Source: Syntrophales bacterium (GTDB lineage: Bacteria; Desulfobacterota; Syntrophia; Syntrophales; UBA4778). Taken from it: 53,594 bases of DNA. Under the pieces are notes generated by a model. That model had not been told where the DNA came from. It worked only from the letters and a program-made list of their open reading frames with translations, and did not search any database. The first letter of the stretch is position 1. Each line of letters starts with the position of its first letter. This document shows, piece after piece, positions 27,240-35,652 of this stretch. The stretch is from assembly GCA_028712885.1 (NCBI GenBank), contig JAQTPK010000016.1, forward strand, positions 1 to 53,594. Reading direction: 5' to 3'. The position numbers and the translations under genes were made by a program.

Positions 27240-27902
27240 ATGAGAGCCGGACTCAGGCATGTTGCCGTCGCCGCAGCGCACTGCCTTATCAGGCTGTATC
27301 TCTCCGCGGCGAGAATCAATGTAGTAAATGAGGAATCTCTCTTCCGACATATCGAAAGCGGGGGAAAGGCTGTAGCCGCAATCTGGCATCAGCGGTTTTT
27401 CGGGGTCATAGGCTACGCCGGTAAATTCAAAGCATTTAAACCGTCCGCCATAATAAGCAAGAGCAGCGATGGGGATCTGATCGGAAAAGTCGCCGTCCGC
27501 CTCGGATACCGGCCCATCAGAGGGTCCAATTCCAGAGGAGGAAAGGAGGCCCTTGCAGCGATTGTCAAAGACCTCGAGTCGAACCCCCTGGCAATTCATG
27601 CAGTCGACGGCCCAAAAGGTCCGCGGACGGTAGTCAAGGCAGGCCTGATACGAATGGCCCAGCTTTCCGGAGCATGGATTTTTCCCGTTTACATTTCCGT
27701 GGACCGTTCCTGGCAATTAAACAGCTGGGATCGTTTTATGATTCCGAAACCATTCAGCAAGGTCCTGGTGCACTGGGACAATCCCATTCCCGTTCCGCAA
27801 CGGTTGACGGGAAGCGCATTCGAGAATGTCAGATTGAAGGTGGAAGCCAGGATGATAAAAGGCCACGCCGAGTGCGACCGGCAGGTTGCCGGCCGGCAAT
27901 GA
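27240..27902 (+). CDS. DUF374 lysophospholipid acyltransferase-like protein
   Basis: 220 residues. AAIWHQRFFGVIGY, ISKSSDGDLIGK, RGSNSRGGKEAL and AVDGPKGPRTVVKAG are the DUF374 blocks, a branch of the LPLAT acyltransferase superfamily often linked to lipid A or outer-membrane lipid assembly. The usual HxxxxD motif is replaced by the family's own WHQR arrangement. Function is inferred from the family only. It is probably cotranscribed with the RRM gene. Confidence 0.82.
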   Translation: MRAGLRHVAVAAAHCLIRLYLSAARINVVNEESLFRHIESGGKAVAAIWHQRFFGVIGYAGKFKAFKPSAIISKSSDGDLIGKVAVRLGYRPIRGSNSRGGKEALAAIVKDLESNPLAIHAVDGPKGPRTVVKAGLIRMAQLSGAWIFPVYISVDRSWQLNSWDRFMIPKPFSKVLVHWDNPIPVPQRLTGSAFENVRLKVEARMIKGHAECDRQVAGRQ

Positions 27903-27981
27903 GGTTGCGAGGATAGGTGAATTTACTGGATTCCGGCGCCTGCCCCGGACAGGGACTCCGGATTTAAACGAAATACCAGGC

Positions 27982-28974
27982 TTAAGCCGTCGATTCGCTC
28001 CGCAGGCCCAGATCACTGATCATATTCAGATCGGCCCCGGCGCCCCGGCCCGGGGTAGTCAGATAATTGCCGACAATCATCCCGTTTGCACCGGCCGGCA
28101 GCAGCCATGACTGAAAATCTCCGAGGACCTTTTCCCTCCCCCCGCAGATGAAAATATTTTTTTCCGGATGGACAAAGCGGAAGAGAACGATGCACTTGAG
28201 CGCCTCGACCGGTCTCATGAGCGGCCTCCCTTCGAGCGGGGTTCCGGGGATCGGGTTAAGGAAGTTTATGGGAATGCCGTCCACATCTATTTCCCGGAGG
28301 GTAAAGGCGAGTTCGATCCGGTGCTCCCAGGATTCTCCCAGGCCGAAAATCCCTCCGCAGCACGTCCTGAGGCCGGCGGCTTTCGCCGCCTTCACCGTTT
28401 CAATATCGACTTCGTAGTCGTGGGTCGTGCAGACTTCCCTGAAGTAGCCTCGCGCCGTTTCGAGATTGTGATGATAGACGCCTACCCCTGCTTTCTTCAG
28501 ATCGTTCGCCATATCGTGGGTCAGAACTCCGAGCGAGGCGCAGACTGTCAGGGGAGTTCTCCGCCGGATCTCCCGGGCGGCGCGGCAGATTTTTTCCATG
28601 TCCCTGCCGGACGGTGCGTATCCGCTGACCACAAAGGAAAAACGGGTTGCTCCCGACCGGTGCATCCGCTCCGCCGCCCCAACCATCTCCTCCGGGTCGA
28701 TCAGCGGATAGTTTTCTATTCCGGTCCTGTGATGGGCCGATTGGGCGCAGAAGCTGCAGTTTTCGGGACACCGTCCCGATTTGGCGTTGATGATCGAGCA
28801 CAGGACCACGCGGTCCTTCTTCGCCGCCCGGCGGATCCGGTCCGCGCAGGAGACGAGGAGAGGTATTTCATCGTCCGGCATTTCAGAAATTTTTATCGCG
28901 TCCCGGACGGTTATCGCCCTCTTCCTGCCGGATAATATCCCGCCGGTCAGCCGCATGATTTCTCTGGAATGCAT
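27982..28974 (-). CDS. bioB: Biotin synthase
   Basis: 330-residue radical SAM enzyme that inserts sulfur into dethiobiotin. The radical SAM cluster motif is SGRCPENCSFCAQS (Cys69, Cys73, Cys76), with YHHNLETA and GLGESWEHR further on, and a final GNYLTTPGR loop as in other BioB proteins. It is divergently oriented from birA across a BirA-type operator. No bioA, D or F genes are visible here. Confidence 0.96.
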   Translation of the reverse strand: MHSREIMRLTGGILSGRKRAITVRDAIKISEMPDDEIPLLVSCADRIRRAAKKDRVVLCSIINAKSGRCPENCSFCAQSAHHRTGIENYPLIDPEEMVGAAERMHRSGATRFSFVVSGYAPSGRDMEKICRAAREIRRRTPLTVCASLGVLTHDMANDLKKAGVGVYHHNLETARGYFREVCTTHDYEVDIETVKAAKAAGLRTCCGGIFGLGESWEHRIELAFTLREIDVDGIPINFLNPIPGTPLEGRPLMRPVEALKCIVLFRFVHPEKNIFICGGREKVLGDFQSWLLPAGANGMIVGNYLTTPGRGAGADLNMISDLGLRSESTA

Positions 28975-29024
28975 TTATCCCCTCCGGAAAGCAGTATGGG
29001 AGCACTTACCACTACCCGCCGTAA

Positions 29025-29056
29025 TGGTCAACCGGATTGTTCTACATGGTTGACAA
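29025..29056. promoter_or_regulatory. BirA operator between bioB and birA
   Basis: GTCAACC (29027-29033), 14 bases, then GGTTGAC (29048-29054): a perfect 7-bp dyad with the spacing of known BirA sites (consensus TTGTAAACC, 14-16 nt, GGTTTACAA). The right half contains TTGACA (29050-29055), a consensus -35 for birA, with TATAGG 18 bp on. The left half supplies TTGACC towards bioB. Biotinyl-AMP-BirA should block both directions. Confidence 0.8.
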
Positions 29057-29086
29057 TTAAAAAAGGTGCGTGATATAGGTCCTCGA

Positions 29087-30085
29087 ATGAATACACTGCT
29101 GACGCAACTGAAAATTCGCAAAGGCGAATGGATATCCGGCGAAGCGCTGAGCCGGGAAATGGGAATTTCGCGCACGGCGGTCTGGAAGCAGATACGCGGA
29201 CTGAAGGCAAGGGGCTACTCCATCGAAGCTTCCACCCGGAAGGGATACCGGTTCCTGACCGCGCCCGATCTTCTCCTGTCCGAGGAAATCCGGACGGGTT
29301 TGGAGACGCGCGTATTCGGGCGCGGCGATATCTTCTGCTTTCCTGAAGCCGATTCCACGAACAACAGGGCAAAGGCCCTGGCGGAAGCGGGGGCTCCGGA
29401 AGGCGCCCTGGTTTTAGCCGAAGCACAGTCGGGCGGACGGGGAAGAAGGGGAAGAAACTGGTTTTCACCGGCCGGGAGCGGCATTTACATGTCGCTGATT
29501 CTCAGGCCGGGGATTCCTCCCGCCGAAGCGGCCCGGATAACGCTCATGAGTTCCGTCGCCGTGGCGGAGGCCGTAGCCGCCGTCGCCCGCCTCGACGTAA
29601 AGATAAAGTGGCCGAATGACGTGCTGGCAGGAGCGAAAAAAATTGCGGGGATCCTGACCGAGATAAGCACCGAGATGGATTCCGTCAATTACGTGGTCGT
29701 GGGTATCGGCATCAATGTCGGCCATCGTCCGGCGGACTTTCCCCCGGATATCAGAAGCTCGGCAGGGTCGATTTTCAGCGAAACCGGAAGAGCCGTGTCG
29801 CGGACGGAGCTGATCCGGAGCGTTATCACGCTTTTTGAGAGCCACTATTTCGAGCTGAAGACTAGGGGTTTTCAGAATATCAGGATAAAATGGTGCGGTC
29901 TCTCCGGCGTCCTCGGACGCAGCGTGGTCGTCGAATCCCCCGGCGGGCGCATCCGGGGAACCGCCGAATCCATAGACGGCGACGGCAGCCTCCTGGTCAG
30001 GAACAGAAGCGGCGTCCTGAAAAGATTGTTTTCAGGGGATGTATTCATTGAGGAGGGCCGGCCCGGCGGAGGCGGGAAAAAATGA
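29087..30085 (+). CDS. birA: Bifunctional BirA: biotin operon repressor and biotin-protein ligase
   Basis: 332 residues. The N-terminal winged helix-turn-helix (about 1-65: SREMGISRTAVWKQIRGLKARG) makes it a class II ligase able to bind DNA. The ligase domain carries GGRGRRGRNWFSP and KWPNDVLAG, and a C-terminal SH3-like domain follows. It makes biotinyl-5'-AMP and attaches biotin to carboxylase carrier protein. I prefer ATG 29087 over an in-frame GTG at 29066, because the upstream promoter's -10 would leave little or no leader. Overlaps bioY by ATGA. Confidence 0.95.
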   Translation: MNTLLTQLKIRKGEWISGEALSREMGISRTAVWKQIRGLKARGYSIEASTRKGYRFLTAPDLLLSEEIRTGLETRVFGRGDIFCFPEADSTNNRAKALAEAGAPEGALVLAEAQSGGRGRRGRNWFSPAGSGIYMSLILRPGIPPAEAARITLMSSVAVAEAVAAVARLDVKIKWPNDVLAGAKKIAGILTEISTEMDSVNYVVVGIGINVGHRPADFPPDIRSSAGSIFSETGRAVSRTELIRSVITLFESHYFELKTRGFQNIRIKWCGLSGVLGRSVVVESPGGRIRGTAESIDGDGSLLVRNRSGVLKRLFSGDVFIEEGRPGGGGKK

Positions 30086-30615
30086 AAAAGAGCGATTCAA
30101 CACTCGGCTTGGTTTACGCGGCAATGTTCGGGGCGCTTACCGCGGCGGGCGCCTACATCGCCATCCCCATCCCGCCCGTCCCCATCACCATGCAAAACCT
30201 TTTCGCCTTCCTTTCCGCGGCTCTTCTCGGAGGAAGGCTGGCCGCGCTCGGCCAGATCATCTATATCCTTCTCGGCGTCATGGGCCTGCCGGTCTTCGCG
30301 GGCGGCAAGGCGGGGTTCGGCGTCCTGATGGGGCCGACCGGAGGATACCTGGCCGGATACGTTGCGGGCGCATTCGTCTCGGGAATCATGATCGAGAAAA
30401 AAGCGCTCCCGCGCTTTGCCTGGATGGCTTTCTCCATGGCCGCCGGCGCCGCCGTCATCTTGCTGATCGGGATGGTCCGCCTGGCGTTTTTCCTGGATAT
30501 CGGCCTGCAGAAGGCTTTCATGCTCGGCGTCGCGCCTTTCGTTCCGGGAGACGTCCTGAAAATAGCAGTGGCGGCTTTTGTCGCAGGAAAGCTGAAACCG
30601 AAACTCAGGCTTTAA
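30082..30615 (+). CDS. bioY: BioY biotin transporter substrate-binding component
   Basis: 177 residues, six predicted helices. IPIPPVPITMQNLFAFLSAALLG and MGPTGGYLAGYVAGAF are BioY signatures. This is the S component of an ECF transporter that imports biotin. The following ATPase and T-protein genes form the energising module, so the complete importer is encoded here and should be controlled by the adjacent BirA. Confidence 0.95.
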   Translation: MKKSDSTLGLVYAAMFGALTAAGAYIAIPIPPVPITMQNLFAFLSAALLGGRLAALGQIIYILLGVMGLPVFAGGKAGFGVLMGPTGGYLAGYVAGAFVSGIMIEKKALPRFAWMAFSMAAGAAVILLIGMVRLAFFLDIGLQKAFMLGVAPFVPGDVLKIAVAAFVAGKLKPKLRL

Positions 30616-30631
30616 AAAACAAAGGGGCTAC

Positions 30632-30659
30632 AGGTAATGGGTAATGGGTCATGGGTATG
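30632..30659. repeat. Four 7-nt words overlapping a start codon
   Basis: AGGTAAT, GGGTAAT, GGGTCAT, GGGTATG in exact register. Both possible start codons of the ECF ATPase gene (30651 and 30657) lie inside the last two words. Confidence 0.75.
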
Positions 30660-31526
30660 ATAAAAGTTGATGATATTTCTTTTTTTTATGAAGAAGGCGG
30701 CGAGCCGGCCCTGGACCGGGTCTCGCTTGAGGTAACCGAGGGGGAATACCTGGCCCTTATCGGCCCGAACGGATGCGGCAAGACCACCCTGATGCGCCAC
30801 CTGAACGGCCTCGTTCTCCCCTCCTCCGGAGCGGTGAAAATTGACGGCATGGATACCGCAGATCACCGGTCAAGAAAAGAAATTCGAAGGCGCGTCGGCA
30901 TGGTTTTTCAGAACCCGGACCACCAGATCATCTCTATGACGGTGGAAGAGGACGTCGGCTTCGGCCCCTGCAATTTAGGCCTGTCTCCGACAGAGGTCTC
31001 CGGAAGGGTCCGGGAAGCGCTCCGGGCGACGGCAACTGAGCCTTTCGCCAAACGCGCCCCGCATACCCTTTCCGGCGGGGAAAAGCGCCTGGTCGCAATT
31101 GCCGGCGTGCTGGCCATGAAGCCTCGTTACCTCGTTCTTGATGAGCCGACATCCAGTCTCGACCCGGGATCGCGCAGGCGCGTCCTGGATCTGATCAAGT
31201 CCTTGAACCGGGACGGACTTGCCGTAATCCATGTGACTCACGACGTGGAGGAAGCGACCGCGGCCGACCGGGTTGCCGTGATGTCCCGGGGACGCATTGT
31301 CCTGAACGGCCGTCCGGCGGAAGTCCTCAGCCGCGTCGAAGAGATCCGTAATATCGGGCTTGATGTGCCCTTCGCGACGGATCTCGCGTGGCGGCTCAAC
31401 CGGCTGGGAAACGGTTTCAGGACGGATATTCTGACGCTGGAGCAGGCCCTGAGCGAAATCCTGGTCCGCCTCGATGCTTCGGGGCGCCAAAAAGGCTCTG
31501 ACGGCGGGCGGAGTAATATCTTATGA
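30651..31526 (+). CDS. bioM: ECF transporter ATPase (BioM/CbiO type)
   Basis: 291 residues. Walker A GPNGCGKTT (38-46), signature LSGGEKRLVAIAG, Walker B YLVLDEPTSSLDP, and the switch His in VIHVTHD. It couples ATP hydrolysis to the T protein and BioY for biotin uptake. Start is 30651 or 30657 (MGMIK), both embedded in the word repeat, with only AGGT-like sequence as a ribosome site. Overlaps the next gene by ATGA. Confidence 0.92.
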   Translation: MGMIKVDDISFFYEEGGEPALDRVSLEVTEGEYLALIGPNGCGKTTLMRHLNGLVLPSSGAVKIDGMDTADHRSRKEIRRRVGMVFQNPDHQIISMTVEEDVGFGPCNLGLSPTEVSGRVREALRATATEPFAKRAPHTLSGGEKRLVAIAGVLAMKPRYLVLDEPTSSLDPGSRRRVLDLIKSLNRDGLAVIHVTHDVEEATAADRVAVMSRGRIVLNGRPAEVLSRVEEIRNIGLDVPFATDLAWRLNRLGNGFRTDILTLEQALSEILVRLDASGRQKGSDGGRSNIL

Positions 31527-32302
31527 TCAATCTGCCTTGTCATTACATACCCCGGGAATCCGCCGTGCACCGGCTTGATCCCCGGCTCAAGATAGTAATG
31601 CTCATCCTGTTCAGCCTTTTTATCCTCAGGACGGACGGGCCCGCGCTCGCGGCGGCGGCGTGCCTGCTTGTCGCCGCGTCCCGCTTCGCCCGCACTCCCT
31701 GGCGGGCGGTTTATTCTCCGATCCGGACGGTGGCGCCCCTCGCCCTGATGGTCCTGCTCGCTCACGTCCTGATGTCTGATGCAGGGCCCGCGTTCAGCAG
31801 GGCGGGATGGGAAAAGGGATTCCTCCTCGCGGGGCAGTGCCTTGTCCTCGTCCTCGCCGCATCTATCCTGACGGCGACGACATCGCATCTCGAGCTGATC
31901 GGCGGCATGGACCGCCTGCTGCGGCCGCTGCGCCGCCTCAAACTGCCCGTTCAGGATATCTCGATGATGCTTTCCGTAGCCCTGAGATTCGTTCCGGTCC
32001 TGGCCGAGGAGGCCCGCAGGACGGGAGAGGCCGCGAAGGCCCGCGGCGCGGACCCGGGTTCCGGCTCCATTCTCCGCCGGGCGCGGCACATGGCGGCGCT
32101 GGGCCTTCCGCTGGCCATGCAGTGCCTGCTCCGCGCCCAGTACCTGGCCGAGTCCATCGAGGCAAGGGGGTACGGTTCGGGGGAGAGGTCTTCATTGCGG
32201 GAATTCCGTTTCAGGAAGGCCGATTATGCCGCGCTCGCCGTCTCGCTTATCATCTTCGCCGCATTCTTTTTTTATGATAAATATTCAATGGGTTATGGGT
32301 AA
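31523..32302 (+). CDS. bioN: ECF transporter transmembrane T component (BioN/CbiQ type)
   Basis: 259 residues with about five helices. The coupling helices carry two Ala-Arg-Gly motifs (KARGADPGS and EARGYGSGE), which contact the ATPase. RLDPRLKIVMLILFSL at the start is typical. With BioY and the ATPase it completes the biotin importer. ATGA overlap with the ATPase gene. The gap after the stop holds a perfect 19-bp word hairpin. Confidence 0.92.
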   Translation: MINLPCHYIPRESAVHRLDPRLKIVMLILFSLFILRTDGPALAAAACLLVAASRFARTPWRAVYSPIRTVAPLALMVLLAHVLMSDAGPAFSRAGWEKGFLLAGQCLVLVLAASILTATTSHLELIGGMDRLLRPLRRLKLPVQDISMMLSVALRFVPVLAEEARRTGEAAKARGADPGSGSILRRARHMAALGLPLAMQCLLRAQYLAESIEARGYGSGERSSLREFRFRKADYAALAVSLIIFAAFFFYDKYSMGYG

Positions 32303-32360
32303 TGGGTTATTGGTTGGACAGGCAAGCGTGTGCTGAATTTTCCCATTACCCATAACCCAT
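32288..32360. repeat. Perfect 19-bp inverted repeat of 7-nt words
   Basis: ATGGGTTATGGGTAATGGG (32288-32306) is perfectly complementary to 32342-32360, with a 35-nt loop. The left arm contains the last codons of the T-protein gene. Further words extend both arms (GACCTATTAC on the right). Confidence 0.9.
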
Positions 32361-32388
32361 GACCTATTACCCCTGACCTGGATCTGAA

Positions 32389-33201
32389 TTGAAACGACTC
32401 CGTTTTGCCGCCGTCCTGGTGCTCGCGGCCCTTCTGGCGGGCTGCATCGGGCACTTTCTTTATTATCCCGTTCGTAAAATTGAGACTACGCCCCGGGACG
32501 TCGGGCTGCAGTTCGAATCGGTCCGGTTTACCTCGGCGGACGGCATACGCCTCTCCGCCTGGTGGCTTCCGGCCGGAAATGAAAGAGGAGTCCTGATCTT
32601 CTGCCATGGAAACGGCGGCAATATATCGCACCGGCTCGACTCACTGCTCATCTTCAACCGTCTGGGATTGAGCACGCTGATTTTCGATTACCGCGGCTAC
32701 GGCCTGAGCGGGGGCAGACCGACGGAGGAAGGGACCTATCTCGACGCGGACGCGGCCTGGACGTGGCTGGTCCGGAATAAAAGGATATCTCCCGGCAGGA
32801 TTGTCATATTCGGGCGCTCTCTAGGCGGGGCGGTAGCCTCCCGGCTCGCCCGGGACAGGTCTCACCGGGCTCTTATTCTCGAGTCTTCTTTCACGTCGGT
32901 GCCGGACATGATCCGGGATCTGTATCCGTGGGTTCCCACCGCGATCGCCGCCGGATACCGGTACGGAACCATAGATCACATCCGGAATCTGCAGACGCCG
33001 GTCCTTTTCATTCACAGCCCCGCCGATGAGATCGTCCCCTTCGCGCACGGCAGGCGGCTTTATGAATCGTTCCCGGGGCGGAAATGCTTTCTCGAAATAA
33101 AGGGCAGCCACAATCGCGGCTTCCTCGATTCGCGCGCGGCCTACGAAAGAGGCCTCGATCGGTTCCTGACGGAATCGGCCCGCATGCCTCGAAGAACATG
33201 A
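32389..33201 (+). CDS. Alpha/beta-hydrolase lipoprotein (Bem46/ABHD13-like)
   Basis: 270 residues. An N-terminal basic signal and lipobox LLAGC (Cys19) predict a membrane-anchored lipoprotein. The hydrolase fold shows the oxyanion segment HGNGGN, nucleophile Ser144 in GRSLGGAVA, Asp in HSPADEIVP and His in GSHNRGF. The substrate is unknown (lipid ester or peptide). The start is TTG with only a weak ribosome site (CTGGA), and it lies right after the 19-bp word hairpin. Confidence 0.85.
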   Translation: MKRLRFAAVLVLAALLAGCIGHFLYYPVRKIETTPRDVGLQFESVRFTSADGIRLSAWWLPAGNERGVLIFCHGNGGNISHRLDSLLIFNRLGLSTLIFDYRGYGLSGGRPTEEGTYLDADAAWTWLVRNKRISPGRIVIFGRSLGGAVASRLARDRSHRALILESSFTSVPDMIRDLYPWVPTAIAAGYRYGTIDHIRNLQTPVLFIHSPADEIVPFAHGRRLYESFPGRKCFLEIKGSHNRGFLDSRAAYERGLDRFLTESARMPRRT

Positions 33202-33325
33202 GTGAGAGGAAAAGCAGTTCACGGCCGGAAGTCAAATGAGGGCCTGTTCCTTGTCAATTAAATACTTGCGGGTTTGGTAATTGAGAGGTAAGCTCTTGCG
33301 CCTGTTAAATAATTTCTTAGATCCC

Positions 33326-33405
33326 GGTTCCCGGTCTACAGTTCACGGTTGCAGACCTGAAGAGGTTTTTAACCGTTAACCGGGAACTGGAAACCGGAAA
33401 CTACT
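33326..33405. repeat. Heptamer-word inverted repeat
   Basis: Left words GGTTCCC, GGTCTAC, AGTTCAC, GGTTGCA (33326-33353). Right words AACCGTT, AACCGGG, AACTGGA, AACCGGA, AACTACT (33371-33405). Arms are complementary at about 20 of 27 positions. Confidence 0.75.
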
Positions 33406-33416
33406 GGAGAATCAAC

Positions 33417-34313
33417 GTGGTTGAATTTACCTGGGTAGACGGCGGCCGCGCGCTTTATCGCGCTATTCGGGACATTCTCGCCGCGCGCCTCATCGCCATC
33501 GACACCGAATACGATTCCTTCCGTTATTTCCGGGAGAAACTGTGCCTTATCCAGATCAACACCGACCGCAAGATTTTTCTGCTCGACCCTCTCGGGGGGC
33601 TTGACCTGTCATTCCTGAAGGCATACTTCGCTGATTCCACCGTTCCGAAGATATTCCATGCGGGAGACAATGATATCCGGCTGCTCAAGCGGGATTACGG
33701 GTTCGAGTTCCGGAACGTGTTCGACGTCCAGCGGGCGGCAGCCCTGCTCGGCTGCAAGGACCTGGCCCTGGCGGGTATAATCAGGACCGTTATGGGCACG
33801 GATCTGCACAAATCGAAGAAGATCCAGCGCTCACAGTGGGACACGAGGCCGCTCAGCCAGGAACAGATCAGCTACGCGGTCCAGGATATTACTTATCTGA
33901 CCGATCTGTACAGGATTTTCAGGAAAGAGATTATGGCCAAGGGCCTGGAGGAAGAGGCGGCGAGGTCGTTCGAGCAGATCGCCTCCGTATCATGGACCGA
34001 AAAGACGCTGGACCCGTTCGGTCACCTGCGGATCAAGGGATCGCGGGAAATGACGAGATCCCAGCGGACGCGACTGAAGGCGCTCTACCGCTGGCGTTTC
34101 CGAAAGGCGAAAGAGACCAATACCGCCATGTTCATGATCCTGTCCGACCAGCATCTTTCAGAACTGGCGCGCTCGAAAATAAGGAGCCTTTCGAGCTTGA
34201 GGCGCTCCGAAAAGCTGCCTCCCGGGAAAGCGGACCGGTTCGGTCCGGAGATAGTTTCGGCGCTGAACGAATCGCCGGATTTCCCCGCTCAGGACCGGTC
34301 CAAAAACGCATAA
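33417..34313 (+). CDS. rnd: RNase D-like 3'-5' exoribonuclease
   Basis: 298 residues. The DEDD exonuclease domain (1-185) has Asp29 and Glu31 in AIDTEYDSF, HAGDNDIRLL and the final YAVQDITYL. An HRDC domain (about 207-275) follows. RNase D has two HRDC domains and about 370 residues; this one has a single HRDC, as in many deltaproteobacterial homologues. It trims RNA 3' ends. The start is GTG with CTGGAG upstream. The 3' end overlaps the convergent phosphopantetheinyl transferase by 25 bp. Confidence 0.9.
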   Translation: MVEFTWVDGGRALYRAIRDILAARLIAIDTEYDSFRYFREKLCLIQINTDRKIFLLDPLGGLDLSFLKAYFADSTVPKIFHAGDNDIRLLKRDYGFEFRNVFDVQRAAALLGCKDLALAGIIRTVMGTDLHKSKKIQRSQWDTRPLSQEQISYAVQDITYLTDLYRIFRKEIMAKGLEEEAARSFEQIASVSWTEKTLDPFGHLRIKGSREMTRSQRTRLKALYRWRFRKAKETNTAMFMILSDQHLSELARSKIRSLSSLRRSEKLPPGKADRFGPEIVSALNESPDFPAQDRSKNA

Positions 34314-34918
34314 GCCGCATACGGACGATCGTGGCTCAGGCTGATGCTTGTATCCGTTTCAACGCCGGCAATGAATACCCGGGGAGGAAGCAGGCTCCCC
34401 CGGGCCTTCTCCCTGCGGATTTCGACCCCGCTTTCGGGAATTCCCCAACGCAACGATAACGGACCGGCCGCAATCCGGCGCGCGCCGGCGGACTCGCCCT
34501 CGTTTTCGGCGATCTTTTCGACTCCCCAGACAGCCGAGTCCAGGAGTCCGGCGCAATTTCCGGTTCCCACGCAATGAATATATTCCGCGGCGGCGTCGAT
34601 CCGCACGAAAACCGGACCGGAACGGCAGGCGACGCATCCCCTTTCAAAGGGTGCATAACCCGGCCGCAGCCGGCCGTCGATCGCAACCTCGTACGCCCGG
34701 GGGTTGAATACCGCCTGCTCTCCGGACTGCCTGAAAATTTTAAAGGCGGCCTCCTTCGCCGCCCAAAAAGCCCAGAGCATGCGGTCCGGCTCCGCCGCAC
34801 GTTGAATCATCTTCCTTTCACTCGGCGTGAAAACGAGGCTCAGGAACCTGCAGTTGCCGCTCCGTTTCACGGCTGAGGCGTCGGTCAGGCTGACAATGTC
34901 GTTTCCGATCCGATGCAA
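34289..34918 (-). CDS. 4'-phosphopantetheinyl transferase
   Basis: 209 residues. GNDIVSL (Asp7) and WAAKEAAFKIF (Lys55, Glu56) are the magnesium and CoA motifs of the AcpS/Sfp superfamily. It converts apo-ACP to holo-ACP by adding the 4'-phosphopantetheine arm. As the last gene of the lipid operon it probably serves the operon's own carrier protein. Its 5' end overlaps the acyltransferase frame by 101 bp. Confidence 0.88.
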   Translation of the reverse strand: MHRIGNDIVSLTDASAVKRSGNCRFLSLVFTPSERKMIQRAAEPDRMLWAFWAAKEAAFKIFRQSGEQAVFNPRAYEVAIDGRLRPGYAPFERGCVACRSGPVFVRIDAAAEYIHCVGTGNCAGLLDSAVWGVEKIAENEGESAGARRIAAGPLSLRWGIPESGVEIRREKARGSLLPPRVFIAGVETDTSISLSHDRPYAAYAFLDRS

Positions 34919-35642
34919 AATATTTCTCCTCCATGTCGGAAATCCGGCGGATAATCTGTTCGGCGTACTCGCGCTGCGCGCGCAGCCCGTTATACGCGGG
35001 CCGCTCCGGCCGGAACACCTCTATTTTGACGGTGAAGCGCTCGCCGAATCGGGGGAGCGTGCTGTACCCGTGCTGCCCGTCTCCCCGCGAATAAATGCAC
35101 ATGACCATGCAGTCCTCGAAGTCCTTCACGAACCGCCCGACTCCGTAGGAAAATCCCCGGGTATCGACGCGGCCCGTCCGCGACCTTCCCCCCTCGGGGA
35201 ATATCATCAGATTCTGCCCCATCGCGAGGAGGTGGTTGCACCGGTCGAGGGTCTTCTTCATTTCCTCCCGGTCCCCGCCCCTGCTGACGGGGATGCATTT
35301 TGTCAGGTAGCAGAGGAGCGAGAGAAAGATGTTCCGCTGGAAATTGTCCCGTTCGGGAAGATTCCATGGAAGCAGCCTGTATCTCAGGAAATGCCCCGGC
35401 AGGGACATCATGGAGTAAATCAGGATACCGGAATCTATCATCGTCAGGTGGTTTGCACAGACGATCCACGGGCCCTTGTGCCGCTCGAAATGGGCCGCGC
35501 ATTGCCTTCGCACTTTCCTCAGGTCGCGGACCCGATAGCCGCGGATCCGGATGAACAGGAAATACAGCGGCCCGATGAAAAGGATGGCGATCCTCCCCAG
35601 CAGGTATTGAAGGTCGAGAAACCTCTTGGCCGCAAATGACAT
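34818..35642 (-). CDS. PlsC-type 1-acyl-glycerol-3-phosphate acyltransferase-like protein
   Basis: 274 residues with an N-terminal membrane helix. ANHLTMID gives the HxxxxD catalytic pair (His65, Asp70), and FPEGGRSRTGR the glycerol-phosphate-binding block. It transfers an acyl chain, here probably from the operon's ACP, to a lyso-lipid or other alcohol. The last 34 residues are in the 101-bp overlap with the transferase gene, are basic and look unconserved. Confidence 0.85.
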   Translation of the reverse strand: MSFAAKRFLDLQYLLGRIAILFIGPLYFLFIRIRGYRVRDLRKVRRQCAAHFERHKGPWIVCANHLTMIDSGILIYSMMSLPGHFLRYRLLPWNLPERDNFQRNIFLSLLCYLTKCIPVSRGGDREEMKKTLDRCNHLLAMGQNLMIFPEGGRSRTGRVDTRGFSYGVGRFVKDFEDCMVMCIYSRGDGQHGYSTLPRFGERFTVKIEVFRPERPAYNGLRAQREYAEQIIRRISDMEEKYFASDRKRHCQPDRRLSRETERQLQVPEPRFHAE

Positions 35643-35652
35643 GACGATCCCG

